64,000 nt of DNA from positions 280,539 to 344,538 of the forward strand of contig NMRA01000143.1 in the NCBI GenBank assembly GCA_002633005.1, written 5' to 3'. Positions 28,526-40,485 of this stretch are shown here, piece by piece; the stretch's first letter is position 1; the number at the start of each line of letters is the position of its first letter. The notes beneath the pieces were generated by a model. It was not told where the DNA came from, did no database searches, and saw only the letters and a list, made by a program, of their open reading frames with translations. Position numbers and translations under genes: made by a program. Origin of the DNA: Phoronis australis. Lineage: Eukaryota; Phoronida; Phoronidae.

Positions 28526-31500
28526 GTACAATAACTTCGACTGAACGAAGTAACTTGGCTTAAACTGACCAAAACCTAACTTACTTCCCAGTTTCTCAGA
28601 CTCAGTCTCACTCCCACTTAGTCGGTAAACCAACCCTTAAGCATAAGTAAGGTTGGAAGGACGTACATCGAAAGTGTAGTATTAAGTCATAAATATCACA
28701 CTCGTGCATTATGATGCACGTTTCAAAATTGCGATCACGTCAACAGATTTATTTGCAGAAATAATACGACAAGTACGAAGTAGTTAAGCACAGGTAGGCT
28801 ACAGCGCAGTGGTTGTAATCTCCCAAACGATCTCACATCATAAAGTCAAAAATCCAGCAAATGATGTCTGCACATGCCACAAGCATATTGGCATATTGTT
28901 TAGAAATCGATGTAGGTAATTGTTTACAATATGACGACATTGACTTACACATATGATTTCGGTATTGTTCAATTCCTTGCAACGCTATCTTTCTAAAAAT
29001 ACAACGAATCTCTTCCTACCCCGCTCCCTTAGTATTTTATCGTGAAATTTCTGCTCGCACTATTTCCCGGTACTCTGTAGTAACACCGCCATGTTGGAAT
29101 GGAAGGAGTCATCTGGCGGTCAAAAACTGAACTAATCTACCGACTTCTGCAGATTGTCGCTTTTCATAGGTTCAAATTGACCGAGACCCGTCTACCCCCT
29201 GCCTGAGTTACGGTCCCAAGGGTTCGAATTCGATCCTATGGTGACCCTGGTACGCATCTGCTAGCAAGAATCCACGAAAAAGCGGAGGTTGTTTTTGAGG
29301 TCCAACATGGTGAAAAGGGTTTCACTTCAAACAATTTTCGTGGAAAAATGGTCAAATGATCAAAATTATAAAAAATTTGGAATAGGTGAAATGCCGCTAC
29401 TTGTTTCTCCATATTATGTCGGGGAAAACTTTAGCGGGAATCTCGCGCGGGCAAACACCATTCAGAATTGATGATGCTGTATCATTCATTAACAACAGGT
29501 GTCGCTGTAATCTTGAGTTGAGCTAACGTGGCGGTGTCAATCGGGAAATAGTGCGAACCGAAATTCGACGATAAAATACGGACGAAACGCGGTAGGGGAT
29601 ACATTCATATATTTTTGAAAAGATAACGATGAAAGGAATCGAACGATACCAAAATCATATGTGTAAGTCAATGTCATCATATTGTAAATAATTACCTCGA
29701 TGTATAACACAACATTCGACTGAAGGTTATATTGCATTTCATCCAACCTCTCGATGTTACCTCTTTTATTGTTTAGTTGTACTCACAAAAGTGTGGAAAT
29801 GCTCTCGATCCCTGTAGTTTCTTGTACATCTGTTGTTTACGTAGTTCACTTAACTAAGTCAGGCAGAAATTCCACCAAACTTCTTTTGGTGATTCAGGTA
29901 TTAACCATGCTTTGGAAATTGGTGTAGCTAAACCAAGAAGAATACTTGATGATTGACATAGCGGTATTTATTACTGCAAAAGTTTTCTTAGTATTAGAAA
30001 GTTATCTATAGAGTGAATCAGAAGTGACCAGATGGGAACCAGAGGTAACATATTGATTGTGTGCATACCTAGCCCTCAATAGTCCAGAGGCCTGCTGGGC
30101 ATTCGAATCGCGAAATGATGTTGCTCTGCCCAGAATTATGTCATGTTTTTGAATTGGCACCTCAGACAAATTTACTGCTTAACATTAATCAAAAATTGTT
30201 CGTTGTACAGATGTTGCCTGCTATTCATATAATCCTATAGAATTCCTATCTTTACTAAGAAAATGCACTTTTTGTCTGCCGAAAGATTCCACACAAGGCA
30301 GATGAAATCAATCGTGACCCACGCATCTTACAATGACCTAAATTCTAAAAGCATTTCAAGGTCTCTGGGCTCACACTGTGGGTGAGGGTGGGCGTGGTGT
30401 ACAGACAGATACTCTTTGACCTTAGCTGAGTGACGTGGTGGGGAGACTCCCTTGGAAGGACACAATGGTGACTGCTGTGCAGGTGGATCCAATATCATGT
30501 AATGTGTGTGTGTGATACCAAACATGGGAGTTTCATGACATGTTAGTGTCTTAGAAGTCATGATGAGGTTGGTGGCAACTGGAAAAGTAAAAGTGTACCA
30601 TCCAGAGTTGTTCTGACCTATGTCAACACTGTTGATCCTTGTCTTGCAGATAGTTCAAAGTTTTTGAAAAGATTTTGTTCTTTAATCATGACTTATGACT
30701 TACATTCCAGACAGAAAACCATGTAGGCAATAAAGCGGATGTACTTAATATTGTCAACAAGAAGACTGATCTGCAGTGCAAGCTAGGTTTGTATCTAATT
30801 TGTAAATTTGGAGATTCTTATATTTAATAGTGTGTTGATCGAGTTATTGCTGAGAAAAAAGCTCGATGGGAAGGAGTTAGGAATAGTAATAGCTTAGAAT
30901 ATTGGAATTTACACCACGTCGTCTTGAGACACCCGTGCAACAACCGTGCCATGTGTACGTGTAATAACCTAGAAGTTTATTGTACGCTCATGTGACGTGG
31001 TTATTGCACAGGAGTTGGCAAAGAAATGCAGATTAAAACTTTTGGCAAGGAAATGTAGATTAAAACATTGGCAAAAAATGTGGATCAAAACTTTGGCAAA
31101 CAATTTAAAACTTCAAGATGCAGCATAAATCCTTCAGCTTGGTGAACATTTTTACTCGCCGTGGCAATCTTGGCTAGTAATAGCATTCACCCATATAAAA
31201 CACGTTTAGTTTAAGTTTTATTTATTTGTCTAGAAATTGAACTGATAAAAAAGGAATGAAGGTAATGGTAATGATGTTATATCAGTGTTTGTTGAACTTT
31301 TTCCGTTCCAGAAAAGCAGAGAGATCAGACTCGACGAACACAAGGAGAGCCAATTTTCATGCAGCCAAAGCGAACACCATTCTTGTCACGCAACAAGTAG
31401 GTCTGAATGAACAAATGAGCTAAGAGTTGATTCGCTTTTTGTGACACATGGGGTGATGAGGTAAAGAGATGATTTTTCTTATTGATTTGTAAATGGTGAA

Positions 31501-33914
31501 TACAGGCGAAGAAATTGATCCCTTACCAGAGGCTGTATACCTCGTGCCACAAAATGGAACTCTTACCACTTTGTCCATCCACAAAACACCTGCCACAGGA
31601 TCTGAACTACCTGTATCGCATACAAATAGGGCTGTGTGTGGTCTGGTCACTAGAGGTCACTTGTGGTCTGTTGTTCTATGGACTTAGACAATCGAAGGTA
31701 ATATTATTTAAAGAGTTATGCAGCGGTCATTAGGTCAAGCCAAAATCACAAACTACAAACTTAAATTAGTGAAGTTAGCAGTGATGATTCTCTATTTGAT
31801 ATATGGTTCTATTATATGTAATAAGGCATTTCAACTCATAAAAAAGGAAAGCAGTGTTTCACCCTAAAAACTTGAACCAAAATAACGGTTTTCAAAGATG
31901 GCGCAGCATGGTGCATCAACAGATCTTGTACACCACATTTGGGCGAGACAGTATGACACATCTGTGTAGTCACAGGGCTTGAGATTAACAACATGCCATT
32001 CTGTGAAGTTTTGTCGTGTTGCGATTCACATATCACTGGTTGCAGATTTGTCATGTTTTGATTGATGTGATGACACCACAGGCCAGGTGATATGAAATAA
32101 ACGCCTTGGTTCTGTATCACATATATACATTTACTGAAAAACAAAAGTACAATCAACGAGTAAAAATCTACTAAACTGACACTGCATCACCTGGTAACAA
32201 TTCCACACTTTTCTAGCTAAACAGCAAAACCCACAAACAGTAACTTCACTGGCAGTACACTAAACAGAATAAACTTCTCACTGTCCAATGTCTAAATTAA
32301 CTCCATAGAATGTGAAGCCCTGTGGCTGCCCAAACCTGACATCCATATCATAAGACTTTCAGAAAACTAATGGTTGCTGGTGAAAAGCACACCCATGCTC
32401 AATCTGAATTGAAGTCAATAACATTGGGTCAAAGATAATACCTCAATGGAAATATAGGGGCACATAACAACTTACAAGACACACTACAAGTAGATGAGAT
32501 GACACCTGGTGGCTACACTGCAAACTACGTCAACAAAACAAAACCTAGCTAGGTGAACTAACGATTCACCTAACACAGGCTGCACATTCTCTCATGATGT
32601 GTTTCACATGACACAAGTTCCACATTCTGTTATGCTGTGATTCACTCAACACAGGTTGCACCCTTTGGTCACTTGCACTTTAAGTGTCCGCTGTCCGTCA
32701 CAAAAACATTTGATTTAAACCACTTATCTTTATGAAATTGGCCTCAAATTGTTCTCAAATTGTTCCTTAGTCAAATTGGAGGTGATATCAGGGCTTTGAA
32801 AGAACTGAGACCAACCTCTATCAATTGTCTTGTTACAGCGTATCATTTGTTGGGCCGACCTATTGCAAGCTCTGCCCCCAATTGTCTTGTCACAGCGTAA
32901 CATTTTAAGGGGCCGACCATTTTGTCGAGGAATAGTGAATTGTCCTTTTTGCAAACCCATCTGAGAAAGGAAAACATAGAGAAAAATTTCATTCCGGTAA
33001 TTTTCCTAAATCAAAAGTTAATTTCTTGGAAAGGCTGGAGGTTTATAGTCATTTAAACATTTTCATTGTAAAAATGTGTCAAAGCTTGGTACTTATTAAA
33101 TGTTGCCTTTGTTAAAGGTTGGTACTTATTAAATAATGTTCTTTGATTATCATATGCTGATTGTGTGGGTTCAGCTTGCTTTGTGGAGTTTCAGTTCTTC
33201 ATCATTGTTAAGTTCCAGCCAAACCTCAGGAAGGGGCGGTTCCACTCCAAACTGGGATGCATGTTGCACACAGAGTGTTGGGAGCAGCAGTTGGTCGAGA
33301 TGTCATGCCTGTATATCTGATAGCTTTATCACGAGACGTATCTTTCAGGTTAGCCGTGCCTGAGAAACATGGCAGGTCACACTTGCAGGGGAACCCAGAA
33401 GAGTCGGAACACTTACTTGTACACATCCCAACAGATGACAGGTATGTACACATCCCAGCAGATGAAAGGCCTTAAAACTCGCAGACACACTGCTGCGGGT
33501 TATACAAAATTTGTTTTTGCGTAAATTATGGCGTAGTCTGGAATTTAAATAAAATGCAGTCACATGGTAACAGACGTCTAAGTATTTTTTGTGTACATAT
33601 TATAGGATTCTGTATTCATCAAAAACTTTAAAAATATTAATTTTTGTGAGTGTAAATTTAATGATTAAAAGTTATTTAAGAAATTTGATTCTCACTATTT
33701 TTTCTATGATTGCTTCTTATGATTTTTCAGTGAAGACGAATTTGAACTGCCTTTGTCAATGACTACAAATCGTGAAATTACGGAACAGTTGATAAAAGAT
33801 GGCTATAACTTAGACTTAGCACCGGATGATGAGGATCTTGACCTAATTCCTCCTCGTCCAATCAATGATCAGTGTGCCTGTTGCCAAGTTCAAAGTTCAT
33901 GTAGTATACAGTAG
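28454..33914 (+). CDS. FAM219A: FAM219A, complete gene (5 exons)
   Basis: FAM219 proteins are small, conserved, mostly disordered animal proteins of unknown biochemical role. Five plus-strand exons (28454-28525, 30711-30786, 31312-31396, 33349-33441, 33731-33914) splice in one frame into 169 residues (human FAM219A 185). Diagnostic parts are LQCKLEKQRD (human LQVKLEKQRE) across the exon 2/3 junction, LAVPEKHG (human LVVPNKGY), an acidic Ser/Asp stretch at the exon 4/5 junction, and QLIKDGY. The near-invariant tail PDDEDLDLIPPR with a CACC motif comes next, and the protein ends in SIQ. All five exons have GT-AG borders and matching phases. It is head to head with DNAI1, as in human 9p13. A 1.3-kb 3' UTR follows. 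Confidence 0.94.
28903..29700. mobile_element. Long foldback (MITE-like) element
   Basis: 28907-29100 and 29525-29697 are inverted copies with arms of about 180-190 bp and roughly 80-85% identity by eye. They share the AAATCATATGTGTAAGTCAA and GGGAAATAGTGCGA blocks. They enclose about 425 bp that contains GGTTCGAATTCGATCC (29219-29237), a B-box-like sequence. It lies in FAM219A intron 1. No transposase ORF is visible. Confidence 0.8.
30711..30786 (+). CDS. FAM219A: FAM219A exon 2
   Basis: 25 codons plus one base, ending KKTDLQCKL. CAG acceptor, GTTTGT donor. Confidence 0.88.
31014..31112. repeat. ~30-bp tandem repeat in FAM219A intron 2
   Basis: About four imperfect units of TTGGCAAAGAAATGCAGATT plus AAAACT. 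Confidence 0.8.
31312..31396 (+). CDS. FAM219A: FAM219A exon 3
   Basis: 85 nt; KQRDQTRRTQGEPIFMQPKR. A pyrimidine-rich acceptor TTCCAG, donor GTAGGT. Confidence 0.88.
32815..32920. repeat. Paired ~40-bp direct repeat
   Basis: CAATTGTCTTGTTACAGCGT...GGGCCGACC at 32819-32858 recurs at 32878-32918 with a few changes, in FAM219A intron 3. A related GGCCTCAA.TTGTTCCTTGGT string occurs near 37260. Confidence 0.7.
33349..33441 (+). CDS. FAM219A: FAM219A exon 4
   Basis: 93 nt; LAVPEKHGRSHLQGNPEESE followed by HLLVHIPTDD. Donor GTATGT; the last 20 bases of the exon are duplicated just past the donor. Confidence 0.88.
33420..33469 (+). repeat. Duplicated splice-donor region
   Basis: TGTACACATCCCAACAGATG followed by ACAGGTA is repeated immediately as TGTACACATCCCAGCAGATG followed by AAAGGCC. 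The first copy carries the FAM219A exon 4 donor; the second lacks a GT at the equivalent place. Confidence 0.85.
33731..33914 (+). CDS. FAM219A: FAM219A exon 5 (last)
   Basis: 60 codons and TAG at 33912-33914; contains QLIKDGYNLD and PDDEDLDLIPPRP, then a Cys-rich end. Confidence 0.96.
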
Positions 33915-35270
33915 TGACATCTTACTGCCAATGTTGACAATGTAAAAAGACGATAGTTTTCAGAAATGTTACAGTATGCGTATTTGTTGAAATTGAAATA
34001 CGATATAACTATGATTTTTATTTTGACTTTTGAACCATTCACACTCGTCGACCTTTCCTTAAGCCTTGCAAGTTCAATTCAAAATCCGAACACTGCCCAG
34101 AAAGATGTGCTTTGAACCTTTAAAAGTGTGAATATTAAGAATGACCAGTTAAAACGCCAAGTTTGGAAGTGTTATAGTGGTGGAGAAGTGTGTAGATTAC
34201 TGAAGCAATTCAGTGGCTGGCTTCATAAATTCAATAGCCAGATTCTGTGAACACTATGACTTGGAGACCATTATGTTGAGCAATTGTCTTGCAAGTTTGG
34301 CAAAATCTCGCAGAATCAAGCAAGCAAGTGAAGGATGAGTGTTATACAAGTTGGATATCCTACTAGCTTTTGTCTAGAAAAAAAACAGATGTCACTGGCA
34401 GGAATGTTGAATTATGGGAACAAATTTCCTGCTTCTCTTCAGTTGGCCTAAAGTTTACTACGCAAGTCGCTTGGGAGTATCTTATGTTACTGAAAGGTCC
34501 CCTGCTGTTATGCACAATTGATTGGTCAAGCTTTTAGTGAAGTTTGTCCCTAGATAGTTCCTCATAATGTTAAAGTCCCATAATATTTCTCAACGTCATA
34601 TTGCCAAACTCACACAAAATTATCCAAGGACTCTGAACAAATTACAGATCATTTTAGCTACTGTACCTGGAGGCAATTGCTTGGGGGCTTAGTGGTTTTG
34701 TTGCTAATTGTGAATGGTTCTCTGGTATCACTGTTGCTAATTGTGACTGGTTCGCTGGTATCAACGGTTCTTTTTGTACTTAGGAATTTACATCAACAGT
34801 TTTGCTGGGCAGTTGTATAATGCTGTGAATAGAAACGCCCAATTTTGGTGTTAGGTTATTGGGGGTTTATTGTTATTTAATTGTAAATAGGTGATAATTG
34901 TCTTGCAGTTTCAATTTTTATTTTTTTGAAATTTATTTCTGTCTTAATTCCCATTCTCCAGTTGGTTTTATTTCCATTTGTTCTTATTATTTTTGTATAG
35001 TTTCAATAGAAATAATGTCTTTGCAATGTATCGACTGATTTGGATATTTATGAAGCATCTGCATAGATAATGAAGAATTTCAAGACCGTGTCCAATAAAA
35101 TGTGAAACGGTTAATATGTTAACGTGCTAATACGCAAAATTTCAGAATTTTGTTCTGAATATTTGAATTGATGTGATTCACAAAAACATGAAAGCTCAAG
35201 CTGTTTTTCTGACAAAGCAAGTGATATTGTTTTGATATAATTTGTAAATATAGTGCAATAAATTTGTTAG
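33915..35270 (+). other. FAM219A: FAM219A 3' UTR
   Basis: No competing gene is seen for 1.35 kb after the stop. Two AATAAA signals occur at 35094-35099 and 35257-35262. A 30-bp tandem duplication (GCTAATTGTGA.TGGTTC.CTGGTATCA) is at 34700-34762. Confidence 0.55.
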
Positions 35271-38160
35271 CTTTTCAGTCAGTATACATTGAGGACTGTG
35301 TGGTTTGTGGAAGCTGCAGTTTAGCCTGTTTAGCTGGCTAAAAAAAGGAAAATGCAATGAAGTCTTTTATTCTCATAAAATTGGGCACACAATATTCTTT
35401 GTTGTGATAGGATTCTGTTTCTGTTATCAAGTCAAGTCGGAGGCAATGCGTACATGTGCCATTTTTGAATTTACAAATTTTAGGATTTTCTAACCCCAAT
35501 AGAATCTGAAGAGTATTTTTGAGTCACTGGTGTTTACAGTGTTCTTTTTGGTATATTCTGTCACATAAATGGATATTATGAGACCAATTTTATGAGAGTA
35601 AAGGGCATGATTCGATTTTTGATTTTTAAGCCTCTGAATAGTGCAAAATGCAGCCTTAAATATCTCGACATCTTTGTCTAGATACCGTGGTGATGATGTG
35701 GCAAAGCTTGGATGTCTCGTTTGTTTATGACAGTTTGCAGAGAGGCAGTATCCAACCTAGCAATGGGTGAGGCAGTACGCTCTGATACAAACTGTTTGCA
35801 CATTATACTCTTCTATTTTCACCAGTAAACTGTAATAACCATCACCTATATAACATGACTCTACTTGAGGGTCAGTCTGTATTTTTTGTAAAGGGTATAG
35901 CTTGTGGTTCTTGGCAGTATCGAAACTCTAACGTAAGGTAGCCACTCAAAAAAATTACTATATTGTTGTTTTCATAGTGCACGTGACCATCCTTTCTGCC
36001 AGGAGTCTCATTTTGTGACTAAGGTAAAGTCTTCCTTATGTCATTCAAAAACCAGCCGTTCATTACAGGATTTATTTGCATTCTCCGTACCTTCAAGGCT
36101 TGAAAATCGCCACATTCAACTTTTGAAATATGGATTTTGAGCATTTATTTGTCTTCAAAATATCAACTGAAAATTACCGAAATTGATTGCGGTGTATATG
36201 ATTTAAAGGCTTCTAGCATTGTTCTGGAGGTGCCCAAGTTTTTGAAACATTGTCTCATGGTATGACATTGAGCTTTTAAGTGAAGACATCTGTATGGTGC
36301 TTCTTATCCTTATGAAAAACTTCACTTGTCTGCCATGTTATGAGTTGTGTTGCTTGTGAGTTCATGACTCATCTTTAGCAATCATCACTCTGTGAGCCAA
36401 TACTTTGTGTCTGTTGGTTGTATAGTTTCAATAGTCTTCCAATGGTTTTCATAGCAGTGCTCAATCAGCAAAAAATGATTGTTTGAATCTCTGCCTTGTA
36501 AAAAAATGTGATTAGATTTTGTGGATGTTATCTGCATTGATAAGTGCTGTCTTTAGCTGTGCATGATCTGTTTCTATGAAATATAAACTGTTATGAACCT
36601 ATTTCCAAATAGTCTGATGTAGGGATTCAGTTGTAATACTTCAGGCGCTGGTAGCGCCGTCTTTAGGTACCACTGTGAACCTACGAAATCTGAGTCTTGT
36701 AAAGTTACTGTAGCTAAATTGGTTGATGCAAATTTGATTTATTCATGTTTCAAACTGGAGATTTCAACTTTTGCTTTGTCACTGTGACAATGACAGATGT
36801 GTAATTTAGGCATGGAATTTGAATAAAATGAAGAGGTTCACCGTGAACTCCGCATTTTGTGGGTAGGCATTGTGTTCCTTTGTGTACCTTTTGCTGCAAA
36901 TCCAACTGGCATAACCTTGTTTGCTTAAGTTCAGTTTCAGGTGTGAGGCAGGGATGAGAATCGCGAACCTGGTACAGAAATTCACTGGCCATGGAATTTT
37001 ATTGCAATGGTTAATTATGCAGGACCATGCACTAATAAAGATGATGTCTTGGACTGAAAACACTAGTCACGTACATTAAGAAACACGAGACCACAGGTTT
37101 TGAATGGGTGTTTCTGAGAATACTTCCCTTTTCAAAGGTGAGGTACCATTTTCTACATATTCTCGTGATCACTAGATTTCGTTGTTTTTTAAAATGGGGG
37201 CAATCATATGACATAATTTAATGCGTGCTATCCCGTCCCCACAAACAAGCCTTGGTTTCAAATTGGCCTCAAGTTGTTCCTTGGTCAAGTTTCTTGGTTT
37301 GGAAGGTTCTGACAGTTCGTAATTGTTCGAGGCTGGCCTAAGTTCGTTGGTGGTACTGGCGAGTCATGTTCTCTCCAATCATGCTCTCGAACAATAACAA
37401 AATTGCCATTTCCCAAGCCCGGCTACGAACTATTCACGTCTTGGGAACTAGATGAGATTGCTGAGTTTTCTCCGCGGTAAGTCAGGTCTAAATTAAGAGT
37501 TGGTTTCTTTTTATACTTAGTTCCTAGCTTTGATGGACTCGGAACTCGGTTTTCTGTCAGCTTAATTTTGGCAGGTTGTGAATCTCCAGTATGTCCAATT
37601 TGCATTAAAACTAACGCACGTATCTATTTGGAGGAGTTTTGGTTATGCAGTTACTTATGTGGGTAGCCTTTTGGTGACTTGTCTTGCATGCATGTGCCCC
37701 TTTGAGCTTTATACTGGCTTAATTGTTTGCAATTTGCTGGAGGCAGTTTCTGCTGGAAATATATGGTTATATTAGATGATTTTTTAAATTATCTACATTA
37801 GATATTGTTCATACATTTATATCTCTAATGGTTCTGTTTTATGCAGTTGTTGTAAATGATATATGTCACAATTAAACGATATTGCCTAATAGTTGCAGCT
37901 TTTCATTTACTAACGAAGGCAATCACGGGGGGACCCGTTTACCGTCGCTGTTGATGTAATATTTCGTATATCCACCGACCTCTCTATTGTCAACAACAGA
38001 GGTTTAGCTTGTACGTCCCCATTCGTGCATCAATCCCCCTCCTGGGGGCCGGTTGTTTTCTCCCTTGTAGAGAGATGTAGTTACCTACCGGCAGTCAAAA
38101 TCCAAACCAAGATAAATGCAATAACCGTCACTAGTCGCGGCGGAATATGGGTACCCAAGG
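35271..38160. other. Intergenic, no gene recognised
   Basis: I found only short ORFs without family motifs or splice-consistent neighbours. The sequence is AT-rich with scattered low-level repeats. Confidence 0.5.
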
Positions 38161-38167
38161 CAATATC

Positions 38168-39283
38168 AAGTCATCGGCGGATCCAGGATTTTGAGTTAGG
38201 GGGAGATCAGAGTATCATTAGCCAGGATTTTGCCAGTCAGACATTCATGAAATTTGGCACATTTGTTCCATTCATGAATGGGACAGCATGAGCGAACTTT
38301 CGGACAAAGCCGACTACCGGTGTGCCCCTAGTGGCAATTTTATTTTTTTTTACGTTTACCTTTGTATCTTCAAAAGTTCTTAAGGGATTTTCATGAAATT
38401 TGATATGTAGGCACCTATTAGTGAGGTGACGCTATCCTCCCGTTTTCGGATGGACTCGACGTAGTTTGCGCCACCTAGTGGCTATTTTTACTGTTTTCGA
38501 GTCTGTTTTTTGCGTCCACCCCTCTATCAACCAAACTGCTCAAAGGATGATTGTGAAAATTGGCATGTATGTTCTTACTATGAGGAGGACGGTTGACCAT
38601 GATTTTCCGACGATTTAGACTACTGTGGCGCCTCCTAGTGGCAGTTTTGTTTTTGTTGCGCCTATGGTTGTATCTCCTAAACCGTTCGCAGGATCTTCAC
38701 TTAATTTAGCAAGTGTATTTATATGATGTTGACTACGGATGACGACAACTTTCGGACAGATCTGATTACTGCTGTGCCCCCTAGTGGCAATTTTAGTTTT
38801 TTACCTTTAACTCAGTATCTTCAAATGTCCTCAACAGATTTTCATAAAATTTTAAATATAGGCATCTATTGGTGTGATGACGCTATCTTCCTGTTTTTGG
38901 ATGGAGTGACTGACTATTGTGGCGCCTCCTAGTGGTAGTTTTGTTTTGCGCCCATAGCTGTATCTCTTAAACCCACTGCAGGATCTTTACTAAATTTAGT
39001 AAGTGTATTTATATGAAGATAACAACAGACGACGACGACTTTCAGGAGGATCCAACGGACACTGTGCCCACTAGTGGCAATTTCATTTTATTCTGTTTTA
39101 CTTTGTATCTCTGAAGTTCCTTGACAGATTTTTATGAAATATGGCATGTTCCTGTTTTTGGATGTATTGTATGTTTTTGCGCCATCTAGTGGCCATTTTA
39201 TGATACAAATAAACAACCCTAAAAACACCATTTGCAATGCATTCGTGGGTGCATTTCAACGCTCCACGTGGCTCTTGTTCAAA
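38168..39283 (+). mobile_element. CTCF-motif repeat element, copy 1
   Basis: Seven diverged ~147-bp modules in tandem. Each has ATCT-C...GTTC.AGGAT.TTCATGAAATTT and ends in GCGCC.CCTAGTGGC. CTAGTGG cores start at 38328, 38475, 38635, 38781, 38929, 39071 and 39186. Read on the minus strand, three (38470, 38776, 39181) fit the CTCF core CCASYAGRKGGC exactly, three differ by one base or a deletion, and the 38929 one is weaker. The right end is GCATTTCAACGCTCCACGTG followed by GCTCTTGT, shared with the copies at 50183 and 43754. No ORF of note. Confidence 0.85.
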
Positions 39284-39942
39284 GAAAATGGAATCTGAGT
39301 GATGATAAAAAACAGATGCTGCTGGTAAGGTGTGAATTTTAATCGGAGCCTTAGTGAATCACTCAGAAACTCATAATTCTCTCCTTGTCAAACCTTAACT
39401 TAAAACGATTTCCAAAGCAATCGCGTCATTAATGCCAACACAAAAAAACGGATTTGGTTTATTGGGCAATTGAAGACTATTGTAAATACAACAAATTTGT
39501 TACGGCGAACTGATTGCACAAACTATAAAGAGTGCAACTAAGCATTACAAAAAGAAGTAGGTTTCGCTCGCAAACGCTGTGGACCATAAAGAAGTAGGGT
39601 CTCTTAGAATCAAAGTACGAGTGAAATCGTAGTGGTGCAGTGGTAAAGCACGCGCGTTACCCGCCAGCTCGTGAGCTCGAGTCTGTGGTAATTGCAGTTT
39701 TTCAAGTTTGACAGTTCTCCGTGTTATTTTTTGTTTGCCTTTTTTCTTGAATAATAATTCAGGAATCAAGGAAAGTGCTTGATTTTTAGAGGAAAAAACA
39801 GACAAATTTTCCTGGCGGGAGGGGGCAAACTCCCCTCCCGACCTGCCCTCATTCGGTGCTATGCGCATCTACAACCGTGCTTTGCGCAAATGTTTACAGA
39901 AAAAAATGTTAGGCCCCTTGTGATATCCTAGATCCGCCACTG
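38175..39942. mobile_element. Possible hAT ends around the repeat
   Basis: CGGCGGATCCAGGAT at 38175-38189 and ATCCTAGATCCGCCACTG at 39925-39942 are near-complements of the common hAT terminus CAGTGGCGGATCCAGGAT. The left end lacks CAGTG and no 8-bp target duplication is visible, so the span may not be a single element. A lone end, AAATCCGCCACTGAG, is near 48136. Confidence 0.4.
39631..39695 (+). repeat. tRNA-derived SINE head
   Basis: TGGTGCAGTGGTAAAGC (A box, 39633-39649) and GAGCTCGAGTCTGTG (B box, 39673-39687) have tRNA-like spacing. The acceptor stem does not pair well and there is no clear anticodon loop. This suggests a SINE head or tRNA fossil and not a working tRNA gene. Confidence 0.5.
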
Positions 39943-40407
39943 CCCCGGCCTCTGATACGATACCAGAGGACAAACTACCCACCAGAGACGATACATTCAA
40001 AAGCGCAAAATATTCAATCGAGTTTGCGACTGCAGGTTCCTATAACTCTCGTCCAAAGGGGCACCTCCCTTCCGGCTGGCCTCTCCATTATGAAAGTTTT
40101 ATGATGTCATTTTGAACTTCAATTTTTATCTGTTTTATATCTTTCGTCATCTTTGTAATATATACTGTTCCTTTTTTGTTCATGTGTTGTAACTGTGATT
40201 GGTTCACCCGAGTGAATGACAAATACGGGCCTGATCCCTGTAGACCCCAGAATTACGATCATCCCCCGGAATTACATTGACCCCTACAGGCTATTATCGA
40301 CTCCATGTGGAGGATACTATCGACCCACTTGCAGTGTACTCACTTCCACGACTGTACTAAACAGGAACACTGATTGTCGCGCAACTTCGCCAGTTGAAAA
40401 AGAGCAG

Positions 40408-40413
40408 TTTTAT
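40408..40413 (-). terminator. Poly(A) signal of the 40486-41454 gene
   Basis: AATAAA on the minus strand, 73 nt after the stop codon. Confidence 0.5.
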
Positions 40414-40485
40414 TCGACATTACTCGTAGAGCAGGCCTTGGCAAAGATGGGGTGTCGTTCAATTTTTGCCAGCTTGCTCTGATTT

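Noticed and set aside
39631-39695. Functional tRNA gene
   Set aside because: A and B boxes are present, but the acceptor and anticodon stems do not fold convincingly.
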